Shown: positions 28,213 to 36,744, numbered from the stretch's first letter. The stretch: 64,000 nucleotides of DNA from Sphingomonas donggukensis (GCF_023674425.1 NZ_CP098401.1:124001-188000), one strand, 5' to 3'. The notes: generated from the letters alone by a model not told the origin. Translations and numbers: made by a program.

Positions 28213-28716
28213 ATGCCCCGCAATCGCCTGATCGGCTTCGCCGTCGCCGCCGCCGTCTTCGTCATCGACCAGCTGATAAAGGCGTGGGTCGTCGGCCCGT
28301 TCGGCCTCGATCACCTCGGCGCGGTGCGCGAAGTCGTGTCGTTCTTCGACCTGCGCTTCGTGCCCAACGTCGGCATCTCGCTCGGCCTGCTGCCCGCCGA
28401 CAGCCCGGCGATGCGCTGGGGCCTGGTCGCGCTGACCGCGGCGATCGCGGTGGGCGTCGCCTTCTGGATGCGGCGCGAGACGGTGCGGGGCGACCTCATC
28501 GGCCTCGGCCTCGTGCTGGGCGGGGCGATCGGCAATATTCTCGATCGCATCCGTTTCGGCTATGTCGTCGATTATGCCGACCTGCATTTCGGCGAGTGGC
28601 GCCCGTTTTTGGTCTTCAATGTCGCCGACGCCGCGATTACCATCGGTGTCGTCATCCTGTTGCTGCGGTCGCTGTTCGTGCGCACCCCGGCGGCAGCGGT
28701 GCCCCAGGAGAAGTGA
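28213..28716 (+). CDS. lspA: Lipoprotein signal peptidase
   Basis: A 167-residue inner-membrane aspartic protease (signal peptidase II) that cleaves prolipoproteins after lipid attachment. Four hydrophobic segments are visible. Catalytic-site regions GGAIGNILDRIRFGYVVD (with the first Asp) and VFNVADAAITIG (with the second) are intact. It follows ileS by 8 bp and precedes a lipoprotein gene by 2 bp, so the three form one operon. The start at 28213 (MPRNRLIGF) is preferred to an in-frame start inside ileS. Confidence 0.96.
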   Translation: MPRNRLIGFAVAAAVFVIDQLIKAWVVGPFGLDHLGAVREVVSFFDLRFVPNVGISLGLLPADSPAMRWGLVALTAAIAVGVAFWMRRETVRGDLIGLGLVLGGAIGNILDRIRFGYVVDYADLHFGEWRPFLVFNVADAAITIGVVILLLRSLFVRTPAAAVPQEK

Positions 28717-28718
28717 GA

Positions 28719-29141
28719 ATGCGTAAGGTCGTGATCCTCGTCGGCGGTATCGCCTCCGTGCTGGCGCTGTCGGCCTGTGGCAGCGGCGGCGGCCTGAACC
28801 GCTCGCGCCCGGACGAATTCGCCGTGGCACGCCAGGCGCCGCTGGTCATCCCGCCCGATTATGCGCTAGTTCCGCCGCAGCCCGGCGCCGCCCGCCCGCA
28901 GGACGGCACCGCGGCGCAGCAGGCGCTCGACGCCCTGTTCGGCGGCCCCGCCCCGCGCAGCGCGACCGAAACCTCGACGCTGTCCGCCGCCGGCCGCGAC
29001 ATCGCCGGCGCCGGCATCCGGTCGGAAGCGGGCGATCCCAAGACCGTCGTGGTCGAAAAGGGCTCGACCACCCGCGACATCGTCGCCGCGCCCGAGGGTG
29101 ACGGGCAGGCGGCTCGCGTGGCGACGCCGAGCGGGCAGTAA
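28719..29141 (+). CDS. DUF3035-family lipoprotein
   Basis: A 140-residue predicted lipoprotein: the signal peptide ends LALSAC, a lipobox with the acylated Cys at about residue 20. The mature part starts GSGGGLNRSRPDEFAV and has RQAPLVIPPDY, the DUF3035 hallmark; the rest is low-complexity Ala/Pro/Gly-rich. Its function is unknown; it is thought to be envelope-associated. It follows lspA, the peptidase that would process it, by 2 bp and ends just before a strong terminator. Confidence 0.88.
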   Translation: MRKVVILVGGIASVLALSACGSGGGLNRSRPDEFAVARQAPLVIPPDYALVPPQPGAARPQDGTAAQQALDALFGGPAPRSATETSTLSAAGRDIAGAGIRSEAGDPKTVVVEKGSTTRDIVAAPEGDGQAARVATPSGQ

Positions 29142-29162
29142 ACTCTCGGTCTGAGAGACAAA

Positions 29163-29199
29163 AGGGGCGGGGACTCGGGTGAGTCTCCGCCCCTTTTTT
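29163..29199 (+). terminator. Intrinsic terminator of the ileS-lspA-lipoprotein operon
   Basis: Stem AGGGGCGGGGACTC (29163-29176), loop GGGT, GAGTCTCCGCCCCT (29181-29194) followed by TTTTT. One mismatch in 14 bp. Confidence 0.93.
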
Positions 29200-29220
29200 C
29201 GTGGGCTGCCAATCCCCAGT

Positions 29221-29341
29221 CCGTTCGCCTCGAGTAGGGATCGAGCGCAGTCGAGAGCCCGTATCGAGAGTTTCTCTCCACGAGGCACCCACCTCTCGAT
29301 ACGTCGTCTCGACAAGCTCGACGCCTACTCGAGGCGAACGG
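29221..29341. repeat. Palindromic repeat, family A variant, copy 3
   Basis: A long inverted repeat of about 49 bp per arm with mismatches. The left arm starts CCGTTCGCCTCGAGTAGG (29221) and the right arm ends CCTACTCGAGGCGAACGG (29341). It shares the CCGTTCG and GTCGAGA core with the other family A copies but has a longer arm. It lies between the lipoprotein terminator and the porin stop. Confidence 0.85.
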
Positions 29342-29368
29342 TGTGGGTGGGCGTGAGGAGGCGAACCC

Positions 29369-30217
29369 TCAGAACGCAAATCCCACATACGCCAGCACGG
29401 TAGCTCCGCGCCCCAGCGACCGCGCGTATCCTTTCGGAAACGCCGCCGTCCGCCGCTCGCTGATGTCGGTATCGACGTAGCTGACCCCGACCTTCAGCGG
29501 CCCGCCGACCGCCTCCGCGGTTACCGACCAGTCGAGGTAGTTGTTGTCGAGCGTGCCGTTGAAGCCGCCCAGCGACCCCTCCGAATAGCCCAGATGCCCC
29601 TTAAGCGTGACCGGGGTCGTCGGGATCGCGACCGATGCCTCGCCGTAGGCATAGAGATTGTCGTCGTTGCCGCCGCGCGGGTCGAACCCCGCCAGTCCGT
29701 CCTGCCCGCCCCACGCGTAGGCGGCACCCAGCTTCGTCGCGACCGGCCCGATCGTGTAGGTGACCGCGGCATAGGGTTCGAAGAAGTCGGTGTTCAGCCC
29801 CGACGTCTTGTCGATCGGGTAGAGATAGTAGAGCAGCCCGACGTCGATCCCGACGCCGTTCGACAGCGTCTTGGTGAAGCCGCCGTACAGGTCGACCTCC
29901 GCCTCGCCATAGCCGGTTAGCGCCGGGGTGCTGCCGTCGGGGCCACCGTCGATCGTCGACACGAAGGTGCCGACGTAGAAGCCCGAGCTGTGGTTGACGT
30001 TCACCGTTCCCTGGATCGCGGGCTTGCCGTCGGTCTGGGTCAGGCCGCGGAACCGGTAGTCGCTGATGAGGGTCGCGCTGCCCGTCACGGTCAGCGCCGG
30101 GGGGGGGGCCGTCGCCGGATCGGGTAGCCGCGTTGCGGGATCGCTGTCCTGCGCGGCGGCGGGGGTGGCGGCGGCGATCAGGATCGCAGCCGCGCCGAGA
30201 GTCGAGAAACGCATCAT
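29369..30217 (-). CDS. TorF-type putative outer-membrane porin (TIGR02001-like)
   Basis: A 282-residue outer-membrane beta-barrel protein. A signal peptide of about 22 residues ends ATPAAAQD. The mature part opens with TVTGSATLISDYRFRGLTQTDGKPA, the family's characteristic start, followed by alternating beta strands and a terminal aromatic residue (VGFAF) needed for barrel assembly. The solute is unknown; in related bacteria the family often sits beside P-II/ammonium transporter genes, but none are here. Two adjacent ATG codons at 30217 and 30214 follow AGGGAGG (about 30222-30228); the second has better spacing. A cluster of dyads lies 100-175 bp upstream. Confidence 0.88.
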   Translation of the reverse strand: MMRFSTLGAAAILIAAATPAAAQDSDPATRLPDPATAPPPALTVTGSATLISDYRFRGLTQTDGKPAIQGTVNVNHSSGFYVGTFVSTIDGGPDGSTPALTGYGEAEVDLYGGFTKTLSNGVGIDVGLLYYLYPIDKTSGLNTDFFEPYAAVTYTIGPVATKLGAAYAWGGQDGLAGFDPRGGNDDNLYAYGEASVAIPTTPVTLKGHLGYSEGSLGGFNGTLDNNYLDWSVTAEAVGGPLKVGVSYVDTDISERRTAAFPKGYARSLGRGATVLAYVGFAF

Positions 30218-30315
30218 ATGACCTCCCTTGATGGGTCGATGGTTTCCGCCTGCGTGCCGGCTGTGGTGCTGCTTGGATGCGCCCCGCTTGTCCGGCGACG
30301 CGTCAGTCATGCCTC

Positions 30316-30391
30316 AAAGTTGCTGCGCCGCACAACATAAATCGACGCGCGCAGCAACTTTCGGCAATGGTCGTGTTGCGGTGACGCAACA
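30316..30391. promoter_or_regulatory. Clustered dyads upstream of the porin gene
   Basis: Two perfect inverted repeats. AAAGTTGCTGCGC (30316-30328) and GCGCAGCAACTTT (30349-30361) have a 20-bp spacer. TGTTGCG-GTGA-CGCAACA spans 30374-30391. The arms share a GTTGC(T)GCG half-site. It is a probable operator for the porin gene; alternatively the second hairpin may end the ridA transcript, though it lacks a T tract. Confidence 0.5.
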
Positions 30392-30401
30392 ATCGCCCGT
30401 C

Positions 30402-30869
30402 CTATCGAACGGCGACGATCGCATCGATCTCCACCGCGACGCCGCGCGGCAGCACCGGCACGCCGACCGCGCTGCGGGCATGCTTGCCGGCGTCGCCGAA
30501 CAGCGACACCATCAGGTCCGACGCGCCGTTCGCGACCTGCGGCTGTTCGATGAAGTCGGCGGCCGAGTTGATGAAGACGCCCAGCTTCACGATCCGCTCG
30601 ACGCGCTCGAACCCTCCCAGCGCCGCCTTGATCTGCGCCGCCAGCATCAGCGCGCACCGCTTCGCCGCCTCCTGACCATAGGCGAGGTCGCAATCGCCCT
30701 CACCCAGCCGCCCGAGCATCAGCGACCCATCCTCCTTGAACGGCAACTGGCCCGAGATGTGGAGCAGGCCGCCCGCCTCGACCGCGGGCACGTACGACGC
30801 GATCGGCGCGGCGGGGTTGGGGAGGGTGAGCCCGAGCTGTTCGAGCGTGCGGTCGATCTGGGTGGTCAT
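30402..30869 (-). CDS. RidA-family protein (YjgF/YER057c/UK114)
   Basis: A 155-residue RidA-family protein. The N-terminal part has LNPAAPIASYVPAVEAGGLLHISGQLP-like features, and the C-terminal signature region ends SAVGVPVLPRGVAVEIDAIVAVR with the catalytic-type Arg in LPRG. Archetypal RidA removes reactive enamine/imine intermediates made by PLP enzymes, but this subgroup is longer (the usual size is about 128) and may have another substrate. It is the last of three genes overlapping by 4 bp each (DUF3572, HAD, RidA). Confidence 0.9.
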   Translation of the reverse strand: MTTQIDRTLEQLGLTLPNPAAPIASYVPAVEAGGLLHISGQLPFKEDGSLMLGRLGEGDCDLAYGQEAAKRCALMLAAQIKAALGGFERVERIVKLGVFINSAADFIEQPQVANGASDLMVSLFGDAGKHARSAVGVPVLPRGVAVEIDAIVAVR

Positions 30870-31510
30870 GCGGCAACTCCTGAAAGGGCCGGGGCGGGTC
30901 GCCCCTCGGCAAAGCGGGTTTCGATCCACATCGCGGCGTCGCGCCAATCGTCGATGCGGGCGTGGGCGGCGGGCGCCTTGGGCACGTTCGGCGCCAGGCC
31001 GGGTTCGGAAATCATGTGCAGGCGGTGGACTTCGGGCGCGTGGCGGGCGACCGATTCGTGATGCACCGCCAGGTCGTCGACGAAGACGGTGACCGGGTTG
31101 CCGTGCTCCGCCACCAGCCGCGCGACGGGGGCGCCCTTGCCGCCCTGGTTGCATTCGACGCGGTGGGCGATGCCGTGCTCGGCCAGCTGCGCGATCCGCG
31201 CGTCGCGGCAATGGTCGCCCAAATTGGTGAGGATGACGATGTCGGCGGCCTTCGCGATGTCGGCCAGCGCCTCGCGCGCGTGGGGCACCAGCGTCTGGCG
31301 CGCCATTTCGTGCGGGAAGAAGCCGTCGAGCAGCGCCCACATATCCTCGCGTTCCACCCGCGATCCGTCCGACCGCCGCGTCATCGCGGTCGCGAAATCG
31401 CCGCCGTTCGCGTCGAAATCGATGGCGTGCGCCTCGTCCAGCCACACGCCGAAGTGGCGGACCATGTGCAGCAGCACCTCGTCGCAGTCGCAGATCAGCA
31501 GCGGTTTCAT
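30866..31510 (-). CDS. HAD-superfamily hydrolase
   Basis: A 214-residue phosphatase-like protein with motif I CDCDEVL (nucleophile Asp8, acid/base Asp10), motif II VILTNLGDH and motif IV TVFVDDLAVHHESV. The usual Thr after the second Asp is replaced by Glu-Val, which occurs in some HAD proteins. The substrate cannot be predicted. It overlaps the upstream DUF3572 gene and the downstream ridA by four bases each, so the three are translationally coupled. Confidence 0.82.
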   Translation of the reverse strand: MKPLLICDCDEVLLHMVRHFGVWLDEAHAIDFDANGGDFATAMTRRSDGSRVEREDMWALLDGFFPHEMARQTLVPHAREALADIAKAADIVILTNLGDHCRDARIAQLAEHGIAHRVECNQGGKGAPVARLVAEHGNPVTVFVDDLAVHHESVARHAPEVHRLHMISEPGLAPNVPKAPAAHARIDDWRDAAMWIETRFAEGRPAPALSGVAA

Positions 31511-31791
31511 GCGGCCTCCAGCCGTTCGCGGGTGGCGACCAAGGCCGCAGGGGTGGTGCCGATGCCCTCGGCACAGGCAATCAGGTCGGGCTCATGCGCT
31601 TCCAGGAACGTCAGCAGCGCGACGAGAGTCGCGGGCGCCGACGCCGACGATCGCAGGTCGGCAGGTGCCAGTCCGGTGGTGTCGAGCAGCCGCATCGCCC
31701 GCTGCGGCTCGGCGAGCGTCCACACCAGCGCGCGCAGCGCGAGCGTCGAATCGTCGGGCGCCCCATCGGCATTTGTGTCGTCGCGCGGCAT
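31507..31791 (-). CDS. DUF3572-family protein
   Basis: A 94-residue soluble protein. LALRALVWTLAEPQRAMRLL and LEAHEPDLIACAEGIG match the DUF3572 family found beside divK in alphaproteobacteria. It has no signal peptide, membrane segment or known catalytic motif. Function unknown. It is divergent from divK with only about 34 bp between the starts, so they share a compact promoter region, and it leads the HAD-ridA run. Confidence 0.82.
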   Translation of the reverse strand: MPRDDTNADGAPDDSTLALRALVWTLAEPQRAMRLLDTTGLAPADLRSSASAPATLVALLTFLEAHEPDLIACAEGIGTTPAALVATRERLEAA

Positions 31792-31825
31792 CGCTTACTC
31801 ACTCGGCGTAAAGGCTGGGATAGGC

Positions 31826-32224
31826 GTGAACCGCGTGGCAAAAAGGGTGCTCGTTGTCGAGGACAACGAACTCAATCTGAAACTGTTCTGCGACCTGCTG
31901 CGCGCGCACGACTTCGCGGTCGAGCCGGTGCGCGACGGGCGCGATGCGGTCGCGTGTGCCAAGGCGTTCGAGCCCGACCTGGTGGTGATGGACATCCAGC
32001 TGCCCCACGTCAGCGGGTTCGAGCTGATCGGCCAGATGAAGCGCGATCCCCGGCTGCGCGCGATCCCGATCATGGCGGTAACCGCGTATGCCGGTCGCGA
32101 CGACGAGGACCGCATCCGCGCGGCGGGCGCCAACGCCTATGTGTCGAAACCGATTTCGGTGATGCGCTTCATCGACGAAGTCCGCGCGCTGCTGCCAGAC
32201 GCGGGCGGCGAGCGGCTTGCCTAG
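31826..32224 (+). CDS. divK: DivK-type single-domain response regulator
   Basis: A 132-residue receiver-only protein. It has KRVLVVEDNELNLKLFCDLL, phosphoacceptor Asp in LVVMDIQLPHVSG, Thr/Tyr-type switch TAYAGRDDE and Lys in YVSKPISVMRF. This closely matches Caulobacter DivK, which controls cell-cycle kinases (DivJ, PleC, DivL) and polarity. No output domain is present. The start is a GTG; a second in-frame GTG at 31835 is an alternative and would give the shorter MAKRV start. No pleD is here, unlike Caulobacter, but rpmG follows (convergent) as in related genomes. Confidence 0.88.
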   Translation: MNRVAKRVLVVEDNELNLKLFCDLLRAHDFAVEPVRDGRDAVACAKAFEPDLVVMDIQLPHVSGFELIGQMKRDPRLRAIPIMAVTAYAGRDDEDRIRAAGANAYVSKPISVMRFIDEVRALLPDAGGERLA

Positions 32225-32330
32225 CAAGCCGCCGACTCGCCACGGCGGGCAGCGGTCCGGCGCAGCCGTTCCGTCTGACGGCGTGGCGGAGAAAATGACG
32301 CTGCCGAGCTCACTCTGACCTGCCCAATGC

Positions 32331-32360
32331 AAAAAAGCCGCCGGCATCACGCCCGCGGCT
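32331..32360 (-). terminator. Intrinsic terminator of rpmG
   Basis: Read on the minus strand: AGCCGCGGGC, loop GTGAT, GCCGGCGGCT, then TTTTTT; one mismatch in the stem. It lies between the convergent rpmG and divK genes. Confidence 0.88.
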
Positions 32361-32420
32361 CCTGCATGCCCCCGTCAGGGGAGGCGTCGCGCAATCCGGG
32401 CGCTTGCGCGCCCCCGGGGA

Positions 32421-32588
32421 TTACTTGATCTTGGCTTCCTTGAACTCGACATGCTTGCGCACGACGGGATCGTACTTGCGGAACGAGAACTTCTCGGTCT
32501 GCGTCCGCGGATTCTTCTTCGTCACGTAGAAGAAGCCGGTGTCGGCGGTGCTGACGAGCTTGATCTTGACGGTGGTTGGCTTGGCCAT
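32421..32588 (-). CDS. rpmG: 50S ribosomal protein L33
   Basis: A 55-residue basic protein: it begins [20 protein letters not shown], has [19 protein letters not shown] and [13 protein letters not shown], the L33 family sequence. It belongs to the large ribosomal subunit. It lacks the zinc-ribbon cysteines of CXXC-type L33. It is in a short single-gene unit ended by a clear terminator and divergent from the gene at 32788. Short size made it easy to overlook. Confidence 0.97.
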   Translation of the reverse strand: MAKPTTVKIKLVSTADTGFFYVTKKNPRTQTEKFSFRKYDPVVRKHVEFKEAKIK

Positions 32589-32665
32589 GCCCAAAACTCT
32601 CGATTCTGCTTGAAAACGATCAAGGCGGCACGCCCCGGCAAGGGCCGCCGCCATCTGGGGTGGGC

Positions 32666-32694
32666 GCATGCTGCATCCGGCCCGACTTGTCAAC
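32666..32694 (-). promoter_or_regulatory. Possible rpmG promoter
   Basis: On the minus strand a perfect TTGACA (32694-32689) is followed after 17 bases by a weak CATGCG (32671-32666). The distance to the rpmG start is about 78 bp. The -10 is poor, so this is tentative. Confidence 0.4.
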
Positions 32695-32787
32695 TCCAAG
32701 GCGCCCTGCGCGAAGCGTTGACGCGGTGTTAACCCTCGCGGGCGCACGCTCCCGTCCATGACATGACAGGGGCGAGGGGGACGCGGA

Positions 32788-33114
32788 ATGGCGATGGCTT
32801 GGCAGGATGCGGGGAACATGGTCGTCGCCGACCTGTGCGCCCGAATCGACACGATGGACCGCCGCTGCGACCGCCTGAAGCCCGGCGAAATCGCCGATGA
32901 GCTCGAAGCGATCCGCCGCATCGCCAGCCGCCACGGCATCGGCCCCGCGGTCACCGTCGTCCACGCGCTCGACAGCGCGCTGGCACGCGGCGAGCGCGGC
33001 CCGCTGGTCCACGGCTGGCTGGCGATCCTGCGCGACGCGGTCGGCTGCGGCGTCAGCGATGCCGGCACGTGCGAGACCTTTGCCGCCGCCTGCACCGTCC
33101 GCCTGAACGGCTGA
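32788..33114 (+). CDS. Conserved small protein, function unknown
   Basis: A 108-residue cytoplasmic protein, mainly helical, with [20 protein letters not shown] and [21 protein letters not shown]. No signal peptide or membrane helix, and no recognised catalytic motif. An RBS (GAGGGGG) sits upstream of the chosen ATG at 32788. It is followed within 8 bp by a membrane protein gene and may be coupled to it. I do not recognise the family with certainty. Confidence 0.65.
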   Translation: MAMAWQDAGNMVVADLCARIDTMDRRCDRLKPGEIADELEAIRRIASRHGIGPAVTVVHALDSALARGERGPLVHGWLAILRDAVGCGVSDAGTCETFAAACTVRLNG

Positions 33115-33121
33115 TCGACCA

Positions 33122-33652
33122 CTGGAAGCCCTCGTCCCCGCCTTCGTCGCGGCGCTGCTCGCCGGCGTCGGCGACCGTCCGGCGGCGTTCGCAGCCCTGC
33201 TGGGCGGCGCGCGCTGGCCGGCGATCGTCTTCGGTCACGCCGTCGCGCTGACCATCGCCGGAGTGGGCGGCGCGCTCGTCGCCCCGCTGCTCAGCCCCAA
33301 TGCCAAAGCGTTCCTGCTCGCCCTCGCGCTGCTGTTCGTCGGCATCGCCGCGCTGTTCCCCGCGCGCGCACCGGGGTGGAGCCTGCGATTCGCACGCGGC
33401 GGTCCGGTAGCGGCGGCGCTCGGCACCTCTGCGCTCGCGCTCGGCGATCGCACCGCCTTCATCGCCTTCGCGCTGGCAGCCCGTGGGCCGAGCCCCGCGC
33501 TTGCGGTCGCAGGCGCGCTCGGCGGAGCGATCGTGGTGGCGGGCGCGGCGATGACGCGCCGCCTGCCGACTCGCGCGCTCAGTGTCGCGGGTGGCGTGCT
33601 GCTCGCCGCGACCGGGGCGGTCGTCGCGCTGGGTGCGCTGCGCCTGATCTAG
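33122..33652 (+). CDS. TMEM165/GDT1-like (UPF0016) membrane protein
   Basis: About 176 residues if it begins at CTG 33122; an upstream in-frame stop is at 33104, so it cannot start earlier. The reading frame is open and has the right hydrophobic pattern of about six helices. Family members carry two E-x-G-D-K/R-T/S cation-transport motifs; here they read AGVGDRP and LALGDRT, so the Glu is lost in both and Thr is lost in the first. A GTG start at 33263 would delete the first helix pair and motif. The true start codon is uncertain (CTG or another non-ATG). Function, if any, in Mn/Ca/H transport is doubtful. Confidence 0.55.
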   Translation: MEALVPAFVAALLAGVGDRPAAFAALLGGARWPAIVFGHAVALTIAGVGGALVAPLLSPNAKAFLLALALLFVGIAALFPARAPGWSLRFARGGPVAAALGTSALALGDRTAFIAFALAARGPSPALAVAGALGGAIVVAGAAMTRRLPTRALSVAGGVLLAATGAVVALGALRLI

Positions 33653-33747
33653 CCGCTCGATCACCCTGATCGCGCCTTTGCGGGGGAGCCAATCGGCGTC
33701 AGCGTCGTTCCACCTGCGAACCGACCCCTTTTGCCGAGAGACCCATC

Positions 33748-34242
33748 ATGGCCAATCCCAAGCCGCTTGCGACTCCGACCGACCTCAACCGCAACGATAC
33801 GAAGACGGTCGCCGATGCTCTCAACAGCGCGTTGGCCGATTGCTACGCGCTGTATCTCAAGACCAAGAATTTCCACTGGCACGTCTCCGGCCCGCACTTC
33901 CGCGACTACCATCTGCTGCTCGACGATCAGGCCGCGCAGATCCTGGGCGTGACCGATGCGATTGCGGAGCGCGTGCGCAAGACCGGCAATCTGACGCTGC
34001 GCTCGATCGGCGACATCGCCCGCCGCCAGACCCTCACCGACAACGACGCCGAATTCGTCGGCCCCGCCGACATGCTGGCCGAACTGCGCGAGGACAATCT
34101 CAAGCTCGTCGAATCCTTCCGCACCGTAAAGGACGCCGCCGACGCTGCGAAGGACAACGCCACCAGCGGCATCGTCGACGAATGGACCGACCAGGCCGAG
34201 GAGCGCGCGTGGTTCCTGTTCGAGGCCAGCCGCAAGGGCTGA
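33748..34242 (+). CDS. dps: Dps-family DNA-starvation/iron-storage protein
   Basis: A 164-residue ferritin-like protein. The ferroxidase-type residues are seen in KNFHWHVSGPHFRDYHLLLDDQA, where the His, Asp and Glu-type positions align, and the second conserved region is DAIAERVRKTG. It should form a 12-mer that stores iron, protects DNA and consumes peroxide in stationary phase or oxidative stress. It is a lone gene with a short leader; no operator was recognised. Confidence 0.92.
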   Translation: MANPKPLATPTDLNRNDTKTVADALNSALADCYALYLKTKNFHWHVSGPHFRDYHLLLDDQAAQILGVTDAIAERVRKTGNLTLRSIGDIARRQTLTDNDAEFVGPADMLAELREDNLKLVESFRTVKDAADAAKDNATSGIVDEWTDQAEERAWFLFEASRKG

Positions 34243-34312
34243 TGCGTTCACGGCAGCAGGGTATCGATCCGGCGCTGGCGGAACCACGTCCGCCGCGCCA
34301 TGTTGAGCGCCC

Positions 34313-35911
34313 ATGCGCGCCTTCGCCGATCTGCTCGATGCCCTCATCTACACGCGGTCGCGCAATGCCAAGCTGAAGCTGATCGCCGATTACCTGGTCG
34401 CCACCCCCGATCCGGATCGCGGCTGGGCGATGGCGGCGTTGACCGGGGGGCTCGACCTGCCTGCCGTGAAGCCCGCCACGATCCGAGCGATGGTCGAGGC
34501 GCGGGTCGATCCGGTGCTCTATCGGATGAGCCGCGACTTCGTCGGCGATTCGGCGGAGACGATCGCGCTGATCTGGCCCGAGCCGGAAGGGGAGCGCGCC
34601 GCGGCGATCGCGCTCGACGAGTTGCGGCTGTCGGCGGTGGTCGACCGGCTGGCGTCGCTGACCAAGGCCGAGACGCCAGCCGTGCTCGCCGCGTTGCTCG
34701 ACAGTCTCGCCGCCGACGAACGCTATGCGCTGCTGAAGCTTGCCACCGGCGGCTTGCGCGTCGGCGTCTCCGCTCGCCTTGCCAAGACCGCGCTGGCGCA
34801 GGCGTTCGCGCTCGACGTCGATGCGGTGGAGGAAATCTGGCACGGCATCGCGCCGCCTTATGCGACGCTGTTCGACTGGGCCGAGGGGCGGGGGGAGCAG
34901 CCGACCGCGGCGAACCTGCCGACCTTCCGCCCCTTCATGCTCGCCCATCCGCTGGAGGACGGCGCGGTCGACCTCGCCGACTATGCTGCCGAGTGGAAGT
35001 GGGACGGCATCCGCGTCCAGCTGGTCCATGTCGCGGGCGAGACGCGCCTGTACAGTCGCGCCGGCGACGACATCACCCACAGCTTCCCCGAGGTCGCCGC
35101 CGCCTTTCGCGTGCCCGGTGTCCTCGACGGCGAATTGCTCGTGCGCGGCGAGGCGCAAGGGGCGGGGCGCGACGACGCGACCGCCAGCTTCAACGCGCTG
35201 CAGCAGCGGCTGGGGCGCAAGTCGGTGTCGGCGAAGATGCTTGCCGACTATCCCGCCTTCGTCCGCCTCTACGACATATTGTTCGACGGCGCGGAGGATG
35301 TGCGCGCGCTGCCGTGGACCGAGCGCCGCGCCCGGCTGGAGGCGTTCGTGCCGCGGCTGCCCGCCGACGGCTTCGATATTTCCTCGCTGATCGACGCCAG
35401 CGACTTCGCGCATCTGGGCGACATCCGCGCCGGCAGCCGCGATGCCGCGATCGAGGGCGTGATGCTGAAGCGCCGCGATTCGGCCTATGTCACCGGACGC
35501 CGCGTCGGCCTGTGGTACAAATGGAAGCGCGATCCGCTGACCGCCGACTGCGTGATGATGTACGCCCAGCGCGGCAGCGGCAAACGCTCGTCATTCTACT
35601 CCGACTACACCTTCGGTTGCTGGACCGAGGACGGTCAGCTGCTCCCGGTCGGCAAGGCCTATTCGGGCTTCACCGATGAGGAATTGAAGGGCCTCGACCG
35701 CTTCGTCCGCAACCACACGCTCGCCCGCTTCGGACCGGTGCGGGAGGTCGAGAAGACGCTGGTGCTGGAGGTCGCATTCGATTCGATTCACGCCTCCAAA
35801 CGCCATAAATCGGGCGTCGCCATGCGCTTCCCCCGCATCGCCCGCATCCGCACCGACAAGCCGGCAAGCGAAGCCGACACGATCGCGGCGCTGGAGCGGC
35901 TGATTACGTGA
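34313..35911 (+). CDS. ATP-dependent DNA ligase of the Lhr/exonuclease/PdeM repair set
   Basis: A 532-residue ligase of the cisplatin damage response type. The nucleotidyl-acceptor is Lys229 in EWKWDGIRVQL; motif III-like DGELLVRG, motif IV EGVMLKRR and motif V WYKWKRDPL follow, then an OB-fold domain to the end. It seals DNA nicks with ATP, separate from the essential NAD ligase. In other bacteria the family is encoded next to an MBL exonuclease, an Lhr-Core helicase and the PdeM phosphoesterase; here those lie 10-17 kb away (45585, 47148, 52432). The stop overlaps the next gene by four bases. Confidence 0.93.
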   Translation: MRAFADLLDALIYTRSRNAKLKLIADYLVATPDPDRGWAMAALTGGLDLPAVKPATIRAMVEARVDPVLYRMSRDFVGDSAETIALIWPEPEGERAAAIALDELRLSAVVDRLASLTKAETPAVLAALLDSLAADERYALLKLATGGLRVGVSARLAKTALAQAFALDVDAVEEIWHGIAPPYATLFDWAEGRGEQPTAANLPTFRPFMLAHPLEDGAVDLADYAAEWKWDGIRVQLVHVAGETRLYSRAGDDITHSFPEVAAAFRVPGVLDGELLVRGEAQGAGRDDATASFNALQQRLGRKSVSAKMLADYPAFVRLYDILFDGAEDVRALPWTERRARLEAFVPRLPADGFDISSLIDASDFAHLGDIRAGSRDAAIEGVMLKRRDSAYVTGRRVGLWYKWKRDPLTADCVMMYAQRGSGKRSSFYSDYTFGCWTEDGQLLPVGKAYSGFTDEELKGLDRFVRNHTLARFGPVREVEKTLVLEVAFDSIHASKRHKSGVAMRFPRIARIRTDKPASEADTIAALERLIT

Positions 35912-36744
35912 TCTCGCCGCTGACCGTGGCGTCGATCATGATGATCGCATCCGGGTCGATCCATGCCGTCGTCAACGCCATCCTGAAGGGCGGGCGCGAT
36001 CGCATGGCGGGGCGCGCCGTCATCGATGGGTCGAGTGCGATCCTGATGCTCCCCGCGATCGCCTTTGTGCCTCTGCCGCACGGCGCATGGGGCTGGCTGT
36101 TCGCGAGCGCGGCGATCCATGCCGTCTATCTCTTCGCGCTCGTCCGGGCATTCGACACCAGCGACTTTTCCGCCGCCTACCCGGTGCTGCGCGGGGTGGC
36201 GCCGCTGCTGACCGCCATCGTCGTGATCGGCCTGCTCGGGGAGCCCGCGACCGCGGGAGAAATAGCCGGGATTGCGCTGATCGGCGCTGCGATGTTCCTG
36301 CTGGTGGCGGGGCGGCACATCGGACGCGCAGGGCTGGGCTGGGCGCTGCTGACCGGGGCGATGATCGCCGCCTACACCGTGGTCGACGCGCACGGGGTGC
36401 GCGCGGCGCCGACGGCGGCGAGCTATATCGTCTGGGTGTTCGTCACGATGGGCGTGGTGGTGGTCGCGATGTTCGGACTGATCTCGCGCGGGCGGATCTT
36501 CGCCGCGGCGCGGACGCAGTGGAGGCCCGGCGTGGTCGCCGGGATGCTGTCAATCTGCACCTACGGTCTGGCGCTCAGCGCGTTCGCGATCGGACCGACC
36601 GCGATGCTCGCCGCGCTCCGCGAAACCGGCATGGTCACCGCGCTACTGATCGCGACCCTCGTCCTGAAGGAACGGGTGACGGTGGGGCGGGCGGCGGCGG
36701 TCGGCGGCGTGCTCGTCGGCGCGACCCTGATCCTGACGCATTAG
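35908..36744 (+). CDS. EamA/DMT-family transporter
   Basis: A 278-residue integral membrane protein with about ten hydrophobic segments in two EamA-like halves. It starts with GTG, overlapping the ligase stop by four bases. Substrate of this drug/metabolite transporter family is unpredictable; export of amino acids or metabolites is typical. The C-terminus converges with the glutaminyl cyclase gene with 4 bp overlap. Coupling to the ligase may be incidental. Confidence 0.88.
   Translation: MISPLTVASIMMIASGSIHAVVNAILKGGRDRMAGRAVIDGSSAILMLPAIAFVPLPHGAWGWLFASAAIHAVYLFALVRAFDTSDFSAAYPVLRGVAPLLTAIVVIGLLGEPATAGEIAGIALIGAAMFLLVAGRHIGRAGLGWALLTGAMIAAYTVVDAHGVRAAPTAASYIVWVFVTMGVVVVAMFGLISRGRIFAAARTQWRPGVVAGMLSICTYGLALSAFAIGPTAMLAALRETGMVTALLIATLVLKERVTVGRAAAVGGVLVGATLILTH

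Noticed and set aside
32225..32330. Short imperfect hairpin after divK (CGCCACG/CGTGGCG)
   Set aside because: The stem is 7 bp with a long interior loop and no T tract, too weak to call a terminator.
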